Source of the DNA: Desulfurococcaceae archaeon AG1
GTDB lineage: Archaea > Thermoproteota > Thermoprotei_A > Sulfolobales > AG1
Reading direction: 5' to 3'
NCBI GenBank assembly: GCA_003116855.1
Contig: BEWT01000001.1
Coordinates: 99,169-163,168, forward strand
Length of the DNA stretch: 64,000 nucleotides
Both the position numbers and the translations under genes were made by a program. Below the pieces are notes generated by a model, which worked only from the letters and a program-made list of their open reading frames with translations, did no database searches and was not told where the DNA came from. Each line of letters opens with the position of its first letter. Position 1 is the first letter of the stretch. Below, piece by piece: positions 37,292 through 45,224 of the stretch.

Positions 37292-38319
37292 AGACCCTCC
37301 CTCTCATCAATCCCTAGGGATATGTTGAATGCCTGGAGCGCCTGTCCAGCAGCACCCTTACCAAGGTTATCGAGGGCTACGAATATAGATACCCTCCTCG
37401 CCCTCTCCTCCACAGCAAACCCTATATCGGCTATGTTTGTTCCTACGAGGTTCTTGGGGTCTGGGTATGGTGTTGGAGAACCCCATAGGATCCTTATGAA
37501 CGGACTTCCGGCATACCTCTCAACATATATTTTAACCAGCTCCTGTTCGTCTATGTCTATATATAGGTGTGTTGATGACAAAACACCCCTCACTATGGGT
37601 ACTGCGTGCGGGATCAAGCTAACCCTATCATCGCTCTCCCCAAACTCTCTGAGGAGTTGGAGTACCTCGGCAACATGTCTATGTCCTTTGGGTGAATAGG
37701 GTCTGGTACTGCTAGCCCTCTCTGGGTGGTGATCCCAGGGTGTTGGTTTAGCTCCGGCCTCGCTACTCCCCGCCTTGACATCTATTACTACTGGGTAGGA
37801 GATCTTCTTTGTATAGGCTAGAGGGTATATGGAGATAATCGCTGCAGTAGCATTACACCCGGGAGATGCTATGAGAGATGCTCCTCTCAATGCCTCTCTA
37901 TATATATGGATCTCTGGCAATCCGTACACAGCTCTTCTAGCCAGATCCGGTGCTTTGTGCTCGATCTCGTAGTAGGCTTTGAAAAGATCCGGATCCTTGA
38001 GCCTGAAAGCCGGACTGAGATCTATGACCTTAACCCCTGATTCAACCACCTTTGGTATATACTCCAGAGAAACCTCCAGAGGTGTTGAGAAGAACACAGC
38101 ATCGCATAGCCCCAGGATCTTATCAACACTTAGGTTCTCAAACCTCAACCCCTTATAAAAGCCCTTGAGGTTGGGGTGGGCAAAGTGTATTGGTTTGCCA
38201 GCATACTCTCTCGATGTCACATATTTAACCTCAGCCTCTCTATGCATGGAGAGGTATCTGAGCAGCTCTCCACCAGTGTATCCAGACCCCCCTACGACAC
38301 AGACCCTTACCATCGTCAC
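37264..38319 (-). CDS. lysY: [LysW]-aminoadipate/glutamate 6/5-phosphate reductase
   Basis: The 351-residue ArgC-type NADPH reductase has VCVVGGSGYTGGELLRYLSMH at the N-terminus, the active-site cysteine in ASPGCNATAAIISIYPLAY, and HAVPIVRGVLSSTHLYIDI. It reduces the LysW-bound acyl phosphate to the semialdehyde. The GAGGTGA at 38322-38328 (minus strand sense) sits 2 bases before the ATG. It is the first gene of the minus-strand half of the lysine/arginine cluster; the start of lysZ is inside its 3' end. Confidence 0.94.
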   Translation of the reverse strand: MTMVRVCVVGGSGYTGGELLRYLSMHREAEVKYVTSREYAGKPIHFAHPNLKGFYKGLRFENLSVDKILGLCDAVFFSTPLEVSLEYIPKVVESGVKVIDLSPAFRLKDPDLFKAYYEIEHKAPDLARRAVYGLPEIHIYREALRGASLIASPGCNATAAIISIYPLAYTKKISYPVVIDVKAGSSEAGAKPTPWDHHPERASSTRPYSPKGHRHVAEVLQLLREFGESDDRVSLIPHAVPIVRGVLSSTHLYIDIDEQELVKIYVERYAGSPFIRILWGSPTPYPDPKNLVGTNIADIGFAVEERARRVSIFVALDNLGKGAAGQALQAFNISLGIDEREGLWIPPTRPV

Positions 38320-38334
38320 CTCTTCTCAAAGGGC

Positions 38335-38467
38335 AAGGGAACTAATAAATAGAAATAAGTATTATTTTTCGACATCCTGTGCTACATTAAATAATATTTA
38401 TTTTTACACGGCGTATCTTGATATTAAGGAGATGGTTGTAAAAGGTTTGTAGCTCGTGCTTATAAAT
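38335..38467. promoter_or_regulatory. divergent promoter region of lysYZ and lysWXJK with AT-rich direct repeats
   Basis: Two imperfect 17-bp direct repeats, AAATAAGTATTATTTTT (38353-38369) and AAATAATATTTATTTTT (38389-38405), lie 36 bp apart between the divergent operons. CTTATAAAT at 38459-38467 is a TATA box about 26 bp upstream of a predicted lysW transcript start near 38488. The 36-bp spacing is between three and four helical turns. In Sulfolobus the lysW promoter is bound by the Lrp-type regulator LysM, so these repeats are candidate Lrp-family sites. Confidence 0.5.
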
Positions 38468-38497
38468 GACCATCTACATTCTTCTACGGTGTGGTTC

Positions 38498-38665
38498 TTG
38501 CAGCTGAAATGCCCTGTTTGCGGTCTCCCAGTCTCGGTGCCAGACGATGCGGTGCCTGGAGAGCTTGTCGACCATGAGTGCGGAGTTGCTCTCGAAGTAA
38601 TAGTAGATGGGGGCAGGATCCTGCTTAAGCCTTTTGAGAGTGCTGGTGAGGACTGGGGAGAATAG
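38498..38665 (+). CDS. lysW: amino-group carrier protein LysW
   Basis: The 55-residue carrier has a zinc-binding set C5, C8, H26, C28 (KCPVCG and DHECG) and an acidic C-terminus ending EDWGE. The terminal Glu55 gamma-carboxylate is joined to the alpha-amino group of aminoadipate or glutamate. A longer frame exists from 38456, but TTG at 38498 with GGTG at 38489-38492 gives the family length. It is followed 3 bp later by lysX, and its acidic tail is complete, so the carrier is functional. Confidence 0.95.
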   Translation: MQLKCPVCGLPVSVPDDAVPGELVDHECGVALEVIVDGGRILLKPFESAGEDWGE

Positions 38666-38668
38666 TTA

Positions 38669-39517
38669 TTGATCTCCAAAGTAGGGTTGATCTACACGAT
38701 ATATAGGTGGGAGGAGAAAGAACTCTCAAGAGCATTTAGAGATAGAGGCGTTGAGGTAAAGCTGATCCATCTCGAGGAAGAGCCTCTAGGCATAGGGGTT
38801 AAGGATCTTGAGGGACCTAACATATATATACAGAGGTCCATGCTGAGAACAATAGCACCTATAGCCTCTGCAGCCATAGAGTCCCAGGGATTTAGAGTTA
38901 TAAATAGGAGCATACCAACCCTCATCGCCCAGGATAAAGGTGTCTCACTCTCCCTACTATCATTAAAAGGAATACCCATACCGAGAACCTACGTTACCCT
39001 TGGCCTTGGATCTGTGGTGAAGGCTGCGGAACACCTAGGATATCCTGTGGTTTACAAACCAACCCAGGGTAGCTGGGGCAGGCTTGTCACCCTGGTTAGG
39101 GATGTTGAGATGCTTAGAAGCCTTTATGAGCATAGAGAGGTTATGCAGGATCCCAGGGCTAGGGTTGGGCTTGTGCAGGAGTATATTGATAAGGGCGATA
39201 GGGATCTAAGGATTCTTGTTGTAGGCTCAAGAGTTGTTGGAGCTATGTTTAGGATAGGGGGGTTTGTGACGAACTATGCAAGAGGCTCTGAGGTTGTTGC
39301 TGCTAAGCTAGATCCCGAGGTTGAGGATCTCGCTATAAGATCCTGCGAGATTCTCGGCCTAGAGATCGCTGGTGTCGATGTTTTTGAGAAAAGATCAGGG
39401 GGTTATGTGGTTAACGAGGTAAACCCAGTGCCAGAGTTCAAAGGGCTTGCAGCAGCTACAGGAATAGATGTTGCTGGAATAATAGCTGAGTATGTCATTT
39501 CTGAGGCGAGGAGATAG
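38669..39517 (+). CDS. lysX: [LysW]-aminoadipate/glutamate ligase (ATP-grasp)
   Basis: This 282-residue ATP-grasp enzyme couples aminoadipate (LysX) or glutamate (ArgX) to the C-terminal Glu of LysW. It shows VVYKPTQGSWGRLVTLV (ATP-grasp lid), LVQEYIDKGDRDLRILVVGSRVVGAMFR, and the metal-binding VNEVNPVPEFKGLAAATG. Only one ligase gene is present here, so either this is bifunctional or a second ligase lies elsewhere. ATT/TTG-type starts are uncertain; TTG 38669 (LISKVGLIY) follows lysW directly. Confidence 0.93.
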   Translation: MISKVGLIYTIYRWEEKELSRAFRDRGVEVKLIHLEEEPLGIGVKDLEGPNIYIQRSMLRTIAPIASAAIESQGFRVINRSIPTLIAQDKGVSLSLLSLKGIPIPRTYVTLGLGSVVKAAEHLGYPVVYKPTQGSWGRLVTLVRDVEMLRSLYEHREVMQDPRARVGLVQEYIDKGDRDLRILVVGSRVVGAMFRIGGFVTNYARGSEVVAAKLDPEVEDLAIRSCEILGLEIAGVDVFEKRSGGYVVNEVNPVPEFKGLAAATGIDVAGIIAEYVISEARR

Positions 39518-39519
39518 CT

Positions 39520-40665
39520 ATGAGGCTATTCAGGTTCTACGAGCCAAGGGGTCTGAAGCTTGTTAGGGGGTATGGTCAGTATGTGTGGGATTCGGAGGGT
39601 AGGAGATATATAGATGCCCATAATGGGAATGGCGTTGGTTTTCTAGGCCATGGTAACAAATACGTTGTAGAATCTATAAAGGAGCAGCTTGAGAGTATCT
39701 ATATAGCATCGACCTCCTACGATACAGAGCCCCTCGACGAGGCTCTCAACCTTCTATCAAGAATAGTTCCCAGGGATTACCAGAACGTATCCTTCCTAAA
39801 CTCGGGCGCCGAGGCTGTCGAGCTTGCTATAAAGCTTGCAAGGATCTATACTAAGAGGAAGAAGATCGTCTATTTCTCAGGATCTTTTCACGGAAGAACG
39901 CTTGGAGCGCTATCAGTTACCGGTAATAAGAAATACTGGGCTGGTCTCGAAGGTCTGGATCTAGCAACAGTACAGGTCGATTTCAACAAACCAGAAGATC
40001 TTCTATCATTGGAAGGCGCAGACATAGCTGCAGTAATAGTCGAGGTTATACAGGGAGAGGGAGGTGTGAACCCAGCCTCGAAGGAACTTATAGAGGCTAT
40101 TAACACGTTCTCAGAAAAATGGGGCTCGCTGGTAATTGTCGATGAGATCCAGACGGGCTTTGGAAGGACGGGGGCTCACTGGGCCTTCACAGAGGTTGGG
40201 TTGAAACCCCATATATTCACAGCAGGCAAATCTATTGCCGGCGGCTTCCCGATATCTGCCGTGCTTTTCACGGAGGAGATAGCATCCAAGATCCCTTCAG
40301 GCTCTCATGGATCCACCTTCGGCGGGAACCCCCTAGCCCTGGCAGCCCTTAGAGGAGGCTTGAGGGCATATATAGGTGATAGGGTTTGGGAGAAGGCATA
40401 TGAAGCTGGTAAGGAGCTCATAAGTCTCCTAGCAAGAGAGCTTGGAGGATCTAGGGTCGTTAAAGAGATAAGGGGTAAGGGTCTCATGATAGGCGTGGAT
40501 CTAAGGGTTAATCCGCTAAACGTGATCAAATGCCTACAAGATAGAGGTGTGCTAGCAACAAGAGCGGGATCCACTGTAGTTAGGTTTCTACCACCATATA
40601 TGATTACTAAAGAGGATTCTGAGGTAATAGTATCCTCGCTGGTTGGGTGTGTTGGAGGCGTATAG
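39520..40665 (+). CDS. lysJ: [LysW]-aminoadipate/glutamate semialdehyde transaminase
   Basis: This 381-residue class-III PLP aminotransferase has NSGAEAVELAIKLARIYT, SGSFHGRTLGALSVTG, VIVDEIQTGFGRTGAHWAF and the PLP lysine in HIFTAGKSIAGGFPISAV, then GSHGSTFGGNPLALAA. It transfers the amino group from glutamate onto the LysW-bound semialdehyde, giving LysW-lysine or LysW-ornithine. The start ATG is 3 bp after lysX and the 3' end overlaps lysK by 23 bp, so the genes are tightly coupled. Confidence 0.94.
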   Translation: MRLFRFYEPRGLKLVRGYGQYVWDSEGRRYIDAHNGNGVGFLGHGNKYVVESIKEQLESIYIASTSYDTEPLDEALNLLSRIVPRDYQNVSFLNSGAEAVELAIKLARIYTKRKKIVYFSGSFHGRTLGALSVTGNKKYWAGLEGLDLATVQVDFNKPEDLLSLEGADIAAVIVEVIQGEGGVNPASKELIEAINTFSEKWGSLVIVDEIQTGFGRTGAHWAFTEVGLKPHIFTAGKSIAGGFPISAVLFTEEIASKIPSGSHGSTFGGNPLALAALRGGLRAYIGDRVWEKAYEAGKELISLLARELGGSRVVKEIRGKGLMIGVDLRVNPLNVIKCLQDRGVLATRAGSTVVRFLPPYMITKEDSEVIVSSLVGCVGGV

Positions 40666-41734
40666 ATCTATCCTGAAGAGTTTACTCAAGATCTACAGCC
40701 CCTCAGGCGATGAGGAGAGGGCTGTTAAGGAGTTCATAAGGATCTCTAGGGAGCTCGGGTTAGAGGCATATATAGATGAATATGGGAATGGGGTTGCGAA
40801 GTGGGGTAGAGGTAGGATCAGCATAGCATTTATAGGGCATATAGATACAGTGCCGGGGTATATCGAGGTCTCCGAGAGTGAGAACGGGATAAGGGGTAGG
40901 GGTGCTGTTGATGCTAAAGGACCTCTAGCAGCAATGCTCTCCGCGCTAAGCAGCATAAGGATCAGGGGCTCTGTGCCAGAGGATCTAGCAACAATATATG
41001 TTATAGCATCGGTCGGTGAGGAGAGCGATAGTAGGGGCGCTCTAGGGCTTATCAATAAGGGGTTCAAGGCCGATGCTATAGTTATTGGAGAACCAACAAA
41101 CACTAGCAAGATAGCTATAGGATATAGAGGTTCCCTCAAGATCCTGATCGAGTGCTCCTCGGTTGGGGGGCACTCCTCAGCACCGTGGATCTATGACTCT
41201 GCTTGTGAGAAGATCTTCGAGCTCTGGGGCAAGATATCGAGTACCTATGGAGGTTCTAGCGCTAGTAGCACGAGCGCAGCCCTAACCATGGTTAGGTGTG
41301 GTGAGTATGTTAACGTGATCCCTAGGAGTGGTAGTGCTGTGGTAGATCTTAGATATCCTCCCAAGGGACCTGGGTGGAGAGAGATCCTGGAATCTCTGGA
41401 GAAGATAGCTCCTGCGGGGTGCAGGGTATCGCTGCTTAAAGATCCTATAGAACCTGTTGAGGTGAGACCAACAATACCTGTTGTGAGATCCCTCATAAGG
41501 GCTGTTAGCAAGGCTGGGATGAAGCCAGAGCTCGTGATCAAGACGGGGACGAGTGATATGAATCTCCTATACGGTAGGGTTGGGGAAAACATAGCTGCCT
41601 ATGGCCCAGGAAGATCCGAGCTATCCCACACGGAGTATGAGGAGATAAGCTACTGGGAGTTTGAGAAAGGTATAGAGGTTTATGAGAAGTTTGTCGAGAT
41701 CTATTTGAAAAACCATGCTTCCAACGAGGGCTAG
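40643..41734 (+). CDS. lysK: [LysW]-lysine/[LysW]-ornithine hydrolase
   Basis: The 363-residue M20-type zinc peptidase has metal ligands in IAFIGHIDTVPGY and GRGAVDAKGPLAAML, the catalytic Glu in ASVGEESDSRGA, and GEPTNTSKIAIGYRG (dimerisation/active-site His region). It releases lysine or ornithine from LysW at the end of the pathway. The C-terminal TGTSDMNLLYG and GPGRSELSHTEYEEI are also typical of LysK. It converges on fumarase with a 1-bp gap. Confidence 0.93.
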   Translation: MGVLEAYRSILKSLLKIYSPSGDEERAVKEFIRISRELGLEAYIDEYGNGVAKWGRGRISIAFIGHIDTVPGYIEVSESENGIRGRGAVDAKGPLAAMLSALSSIRIRGSVPEDLATIYVIASVGEESDSRGALGLINKGFKADAIVIGEPTNTSKIAIGYRGSLKILIECSSVGGHSSAPWIYDSACEKIFELWGKISSTYGGSSASSTSAALTMVRCGEYVNVIPRSGSAVVDLRYPPKGPGWREILESLEKIAPAGCRVSLLKDPIEPVEVRPTIPVVRSLIRAVSKAGMKPELVIKTGTSDMNLLYGRVGENIAAYGPGRSELSHTEYEEISYWEFEKGIEVYEKFVEIYLKNHASNEG

Positions 41735-41735
41735 G

Positions 41736-43055
41736 TTACTTCTCCTTAGCAGGTATCCCAGGCTTTACCAATCTCTCGAGATTCAGGATCTTGTTTATCT
41801 CATCCTCGCTAAACCCCAGCTCTCTCAGAGCCTGTCTTATAGACATACCCTGGGTTATCTTTAAAGCTACTTGGGAAGCCTTGTCATACCCTATTATAGG
41901 TGAGATCACTGTTACAAGGGCTGGGCTCTTCTCGGCAAGTTCTCTCGCCCTCTCCCTCAGGGGAACGATCCTATTGATCACGTAGGTCTCCATCTTCTGC
42001 AGAGCCTCCCTGAGAAGCTGTATCTGTGTGACTATGTTATAGCCTATGAGGGGTACGGCCATGCTAAGCTCGAACTCTCCATAGAGGTTGGCATAGCTGT
42101 TAGCAGTATCAAGCCCCACTACCTGGGCTGCTGCGAGCATTGCTGCCTCAACCGTGACGGGGTTTGTTTTGCCAGGCATTATGCTGCTCCCAGCAACCTC
42201 TTGGGGTATATCTATCTCTCCTATTGCTGTGAATGGTCCCGAGAACATTAGCCTGAGATCCTGGCACAGTCTTATAAGATCGATTGCTGTTGTTCTGAGC
42301 ACGGAGCTGAGGGCTACTAGATCGCTTAGCAGCCTCATAGCCCTAAACCTGCTTTCAGCAACCTTGAAATCAACCCCGGTTTGCCTCCTAAGCTCGTCAA
42401 CGACAAGTTCTCCAAACCTCGGGTGGGCATTTATACCAGTACCGACAGCTGTCCCTCCTATTGGTAGCTCCTTAACATATGGGAGAACCCCTTCTAGCAG
42501 GCTGAGGTTGTGTTTAAAAGCATCTGCATAGGCTGAGAACTCCTGCCCCATAGTGACTGGGAGGGCGTCTCTTAGGTGGGTTCTCCCGGGCTTTATAACA
42601 TCGCTCGTTCTCTGGGCAAGTTTCTCAAGACTCTCTACAAAAGATCTCATAGTAGGTATAAGGCTCTCCACAACCTCTAGCACAGCGGCTACTCTAACAG
42701 CTGTTGGGACAACGTCGTTTGACGACTGCCCCATATTGACATGATCGTTTGGATGGATCTTGAGCCCGCTCAGCTCGGAAGCCTTCACAGCTATAACCTC
42801 GTTCACATTCATATTAAGCCCTGTCCCTGATCCTGTTTGGAACACGTCTACAACGATCATGTTGTCAAGCTTCCCCTCGGCAAGCATTTGGGAGGCGCTC
42901 ATTATAGCCTCCCCCATCTTCCTGTCAAGCAGCCCGAGCTCTGTGTTTGCCTTAGCAGCAGCGTATTTGATCATGCCCATGGACCATATAATCCTTCTGG
43001 GAAACCTTGTGCCTGTTGAGAGGAAAACATCAACGGCTTTCTCAACATATTTCAA
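41736..43055 (-). CDS. fumC: fumarate hydratase, class II
   Basis: The 439-residue enzyme has the signature [36 protein letters not shown] and [21 protein letters not shown]. It interconverts fumarate and malate. The N-terminus ([21 protein letters not shown]) lacks the ALYGAQTQRA segment of bacterial FumC but matches, from memory, the short start of Sulfolobus fumarase. It is therefore a lineage feature and not a truncation. The start is TTG at 43055, preceded by GAGGG with 5-base spacing and a TATATAA about 35 bp upstream. An in-frame TAG sits just upstream of the extended frame. Confidence 0.95.
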   Translation of the reverse strand: MKYVEKAVDVFLSTGTRFPRRIIWSMGMIKYAAAKANTELGLLDRKMGEAIMSASQMLAEGKLDNMIVVDVFQTGSGTGLNMNVNEVIAVKASELSGLKIHPNDHVNMGQSSNDVVPTAVRVAAVLEVVESLIPTMRSFVESLEKLAQRTSDVIKPGRTHLRDALPVTMGQEFSAYADAFKHNLSLLEGVLPYVKELPIGGTAVGTGINAHPRFGELVVDELRRQTGVDFKVAESRFRAMRLLSDLVALSSVLRTTAIDLIRLCQDLRLMFSGPFTAIGEIDIPQEVAGSSIMPGKTNPVTVEAAMLAAAQVVGLDTANSYANLYGEFELSMAVPLIGYNIVTQIQLLREALQKMETYVINRIVPLRERARELAEKSPALVTVISPIIGYDKASQVALKITQGMSIRQALRELGFSEDEINKILNLERLVKPGIPAKEK

Positions 43056-43085
43056 GAAGACCCTCGATATATCTCGCTATCGGGC

Positions 43086-43095
43086 GTTATATAGG
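43086..43095. promoter_or_regulatory. shared TATA element between fumC and the upstream RNA candidate
   Basis: GTTATATAGG reads as a TATA box on both strands. On the minus strand its centre is about 35 bp from the fumC TTG, giving a short leader with GAGGG. On the plus strand it predicts a transcript start near 43117, just before the outer stem of the folded RNA candidate. Confidence 0.45.
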
Positions 43096-43116
43096 TGTAG
43101 CTAACTATATACAGGA

Positions 43117-43340
43117 TATACAGTTTGTCCCTGGATGTTCATTCCACTCATTTTATTCATGGTCTTATCCAGGGACTTCCACCTCTACCCGCAGGATCTC
43201 TAACCCTGCGGTGTCATGGGCGGCCGTCGAGCCAAACGGTACGTGGCTCCTATCTAGCTCGCCCCCGAATGGCTTGGAGCACTGCTCCCATCGCTATCCG
43301 GGGCTTGTGTGGGGAGATCCACGCCGGGGACAATCTATCT
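43117..43340 (+). ncRNA. structured RNA candidate of unknown family upstream of the L22 operon
   Basis: This GC-rich, stop-filled block lies between fumC and rpl22. Outer helix: bases 43125-43134 pair with 43324-43333 (ten pairs, one U-G). Inner hairpins: CCGCAGG/CCTGCGG (43189-43211), GAGCCA/TGGCTC (43229-43249), GCCCC/GGGGC (43261-43304 region) with GGAGC/GCTCC inside, and GTGTGG/CCACGC (43307-43324). Two of the helices need U-G pairs that would be C-A mismatches on the minus strand, so plus is favoured. Bases 43127-43136 can instead form a perfect 10-bp hairpin with 43167-43176, excluding the outer helix. I could not match SRP RNA, RNase P RNA or a C/D RNA. Confidence 0.5.
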
Positions 43341-43359
43341 CAAAGCTTATAAATACCCT

Positions 43360-43400
43360 GGGTGTTGGAGAAAAGTAGCTTCGGGCATGCTCCAATACCC
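43360..43400 (+). other. strong 11-bp stem-loop
   Basis: GGGTGTTGGAG (43360-43370) pairs along its full length with CTCCAATACCC (43390-43400), with one G-U. The 19-base loop can fold further around TCG. It lies 20 bp after a TATA-like TTATAAATA and 146 bp before L22. It may end the preceding RNA, be a separate small RNA, or act in the leader of the ribosomal operon. Confidence 0.45.
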
Positions 43401-43498
43401 ATGAAAATTTCCAAAGCCTCTTAATCCTCCCTATGGATGTCAAAAAAGAAAACAGCCCTATATACCTGGGGGCTTGGGATATTAATTACATCTATTTA

Positions 43499-43542
43499 GC
43501 TTTTATACCTATCAGGCTGTATAGATAGTAGTGCAAGTGGTG
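43499..43542 (+). promoter_or_regulatory. promoter and ribosome binding site of the L22-L15 operon
   Basis: TTTTATACC at 43501-43509 is a TATA box predicting a start near 43531. GGTG at 43539-43542 is 4 bases from the rpl22 ATG at 43547. The short leader is typical of crenarchaeal first genes. Confidence 0.5.
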
Positions 43543-43546
43543 CGAT

Positions 43547-44026
43547 ATGCCGCCCCGCTGGACATACCCCCAGATTCCGGGGGATAGGCTTGCAAGGGCT
43601 CTTGGGAGGGAGCTTAGGATCTCTCTTAAAGAGAGTGTAGAGATAGCTAAGGTTATAAAGGGTATGAAGCTCGATGATGCTATAGCGTATCTCGAAAAGG
43701 TTGTTAGGAAAGAAGTCCCTGTACCCTATACAAGGCATAGAAAGCAGATAGCCCATAGAAGGGGTGTTAACGCCCATTTCCAGGAGTGGAGAACACCTGT
43801 TGGTAGATATCCTGTCAAGGCTGCTAGGTATATTCTAAAGGTTCTGAGGAACGCTAGGAGTAATGCAGAGAACCAGGGTATGGATCCCGAGAAGCTTGTT
43901 ATAGTGCATGCAGCAGCCCATAAGGGTAGGTATTTGAAGAGATACATGCCAAGGGCTTTTGGCAGGGCTACGCCTTGGTTTTCTACAACAACTAATTTCG
44001 AAGTTATTGTGAAGGAGGTGGGCTAG
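43547..44026 (+). CDS. rpl22: 50S ribosomal protein L22
   Basis: The 159-residue protein has ARALGRELRISLKESVEIAKVIKGMKLDDAIAYLEKVV and the exit-tunnel hairpin region RHRKQIAHRRGVNAHFQEWRTPVGRYPVKAARYILKVLRNA. It ends with AFGRATPWFSTTTNFEVIV, all characteristic of archaeal L22. It is the first gene of this cluster; the genes that usually precede it in archaea (L3, L4, L23, L2, S19) are absent, replaced by intergenic RNA and fumC. GGAGGTG near its end serves the following rps3. Confidence 0.95.
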   Translation: MPPRWTYPQIPGDRLARALGRELRISLKESVEIAKVIKGMKLDDAIAYLEKVVRKEVPVPYTRHRKQIAHRRGVNAHFQEWRTPVGRYPVKAARYILKVLRNARSNAENQGMDPEKLVIVHAAAHKGRYLKRYMPRAFGRATPWFSTTTNFEVIVKEVG

Positions 44027-44027
44027 C

Positions 44028-44714
44028 TTCTCGACAAAGTTTTCTAAGAAGAGATATTTCCTCGAGCTCGGTATTCTGAGGACAAAGGTTGACGAGTACC
44101 TCTCATCCGTATTCTTTAGAGCTGGCTACGCTGGTGTTGAGATAACCAAAACACCCCTAGGAACAAGGATCATTATATATGCTGATAGACCAGCCATACT
44201 GATCGGGAGGAGAGGTGAGGTTATTAGAAAGCTCCAAACCGTTTTTGAGAAACACTTCGGTATAGAGAACCCACAGATAACAATAATGGGCGTCGAGAAC
44301 CCCGAGCTCAACGCAAGGGTAATGGCATCAAGGCTAGCAGTGGCTCTCGAGAAGGGCTTCCACTTTAGGAGGGCTGCTTTCATAACACTCAGAAGGATCA
44401 TGGCTGCAGGAGCTCTCGGCGCTGAGGTTGTTGTGAGCGGTAAGCTCACCTCAGAGAGGGCTAAGTTTGAGAAGCTCAGGGCTGGGAAGATATATAGGAG
44501 CGGTGACCAGATCAACTACCTGGTTGACAGGGCTGTGGCGAACGTGCTTTTAATACCAGGTATATATGGTATAGAGGTGATTATAGTCAGACCTGGAAGG
44601 CCGGCTGACTATATAGAGGTCGTGCAACAACCCCAGGCAGCTGCTCCAGCCCAGCCAGCTAGTACAGAGACCCAGCCTGGTGGTAGTCCTGGAGGTTCTG
44701 GAGGTGGTGGCTAG
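44028..44714 (+). CDS. rps3: 30S ribosomal protein S3 (no canonical start codon)
   Basis: The protein is about 228 residues: N-terminal KFSKKRYFLELGILRTKVDEYLSSVFFRAGYAGVEI, KH-type RNA-binding loop IYADRPAILIGRRGEVIRKL, then the S3-C domain ending VIIVRPGRPADYIEV. The frame opens after TGA 44010-44012 and contains no ATG, GTG or TTG before the internal ATG at 44286, which would delete the KH domain. GGAGGTG at 44014-44020 is a perfect ribosome binding site; the codon at the right distance in frame is TTC at 44028 (TTG would be one base different). The C-terminus is a low-complexity Pro/Ala/Gly tail of about 27 residues (QAAAPAQPASTETQPGG onward). Confidence 0.9.
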   Translation, partial: FSTKFSKKRYFLELGILRTKVDEYLSSVFFRAGYAGVEITKTPLGTRIIIYADRPAILIGRRGEVIRKLQTVFEKHFGIENPQITIMGVENPELNARVMASRLAVALEKGFHFRRAAFITLRRIMAAGALGAEVVVSGKLTSERAKFEKLRAGKIYRSGDQINYLVDRAVANVLLIPGIYGIEVIIVRPGRPADYIEVVQQPQAAAPAQPASTETQPGGSPGGSGGGG

Positions 44715-44965
44715 TGAGCCTTAGTCCAGATGAGATTAGATCTATGTCTAGGGAGGAGAAGCTTAGAACACTTCAAGATCTAATGGTAGAGCTTACCAAG
44801 CTCAGAACCCAGGCTACTATGGGGACTCTTGATAAGCCTCATAAGATAAAGATCACTAGGAAGAATATTGCTAGAATACTCACTATATTGAGGGAAGAGG
44901 AGCTCGGCATAGTAAGGGGAAAAGAGAAGGGTGGTGAGGGTGAAGAGAAGGGGAAGCAATCTTAG
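44714..44965 (+). CDS. rpl29: 50S ribosomal protein L29
   Basis: The 83-residue, mostly helical protein has IRSMSREEKLRTLQDLMVELTKLRTQATMGTLDKPHKIKITRKNIARILTILREEEL, the standard L29 two-helix hairpin. The GTG start overlaps the S3 stop by one base. It has a charged C-terminal tail (KEKGGEGEEKGKQS) that overlaps the start region of the RNase P protein gene by 35 bp. It sits near the exit tunnel and helps bind SRP. Confidence 0.93.
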   Translation: MSLSPDEIRSMSREEKLRTLQDLMVELTKLRTQATMGTLDKPHKIKITRKNIARILTILREEELGIVRGKEKGGEGEEKGKQS

Positions 44966-45224
44966 ATACCACGAGATCCTAGGCCTTCCGGTTAGGGTTA
45001 TATCCTCAATAGATCCTGGTATCGAGGGTGTTGAGGGGATTGTTGTTAACGAGACTATGAAGACTATAGAGATAAGGGTCGGGGAGAGAGAGGTGGTTAC
45101 CTTTAAGAGCGGGACTAGATATCGCTTTAAAATCCCCGAAACAGGAGAGGTTGTGGATATAGATGGCGACATGCTTCTCGGAAGGCCTGAGGATAGAGTT
45201 AGGATGGTTCTTAAGAAGAGGTGA
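44931..45224 (+). CDS. rnp1: RNase P protein component 1 (Rpp29/Pop4)
   Basis: The 97-residue Sm-like barrel protein of archaeal RNase P has HEILGLPVRVISSIDPGIEGVEGIVVNETMKTIEIRVG, VVTFKSGTRYRFKIPETGEVVDIDGDMLLGRPEDRVRM. It works with Rpp21 on the specificity domain of the RNase P RNA. Its place between L29 and S17 is the conserved archaeal arrangement. The true start may be the GTG at 44931 or one shortly downstream (before RVKRRGSNLRYHE). Confidence 0.93.
   Translation: MVRVKRRGSNLRYHEILGLPVRVISSIDPGIEGVEGIVVNETMKTIEIRVGEREVVTFKSGTRYRFKIPETGEVVDIDGDMLLGRPEDRVRMVLKKR

Noticed and set aside
41736..43055. Fumarase as an N-terminally truncated or frameshifted gene
   Set aside because: The missing bacterial N-terminus is also absent, as I recall, from Sulfolobus fumarase. 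TTG 43055 has a proper ribosome binding site and promoter.
43105..43333. The folded intergenic block as SRP (7S) RNA or RNase P RNA
   Set aside because: I could not find the GGAAG-type helix 8 loop of SRP RNA or the GAGGAAAGUC and GGCUUAU elements of RNase P RNA on either strand.
43324..43356. A minus-strand transcript of the folded block using TTTATAAG as TATA
   Set aside because: The outer helix and the 43307-43324 hairpin would have C-A mismatches on the minus strand where the plus strand has U-G pairs. The predicted start would also fall inside the outer helix.
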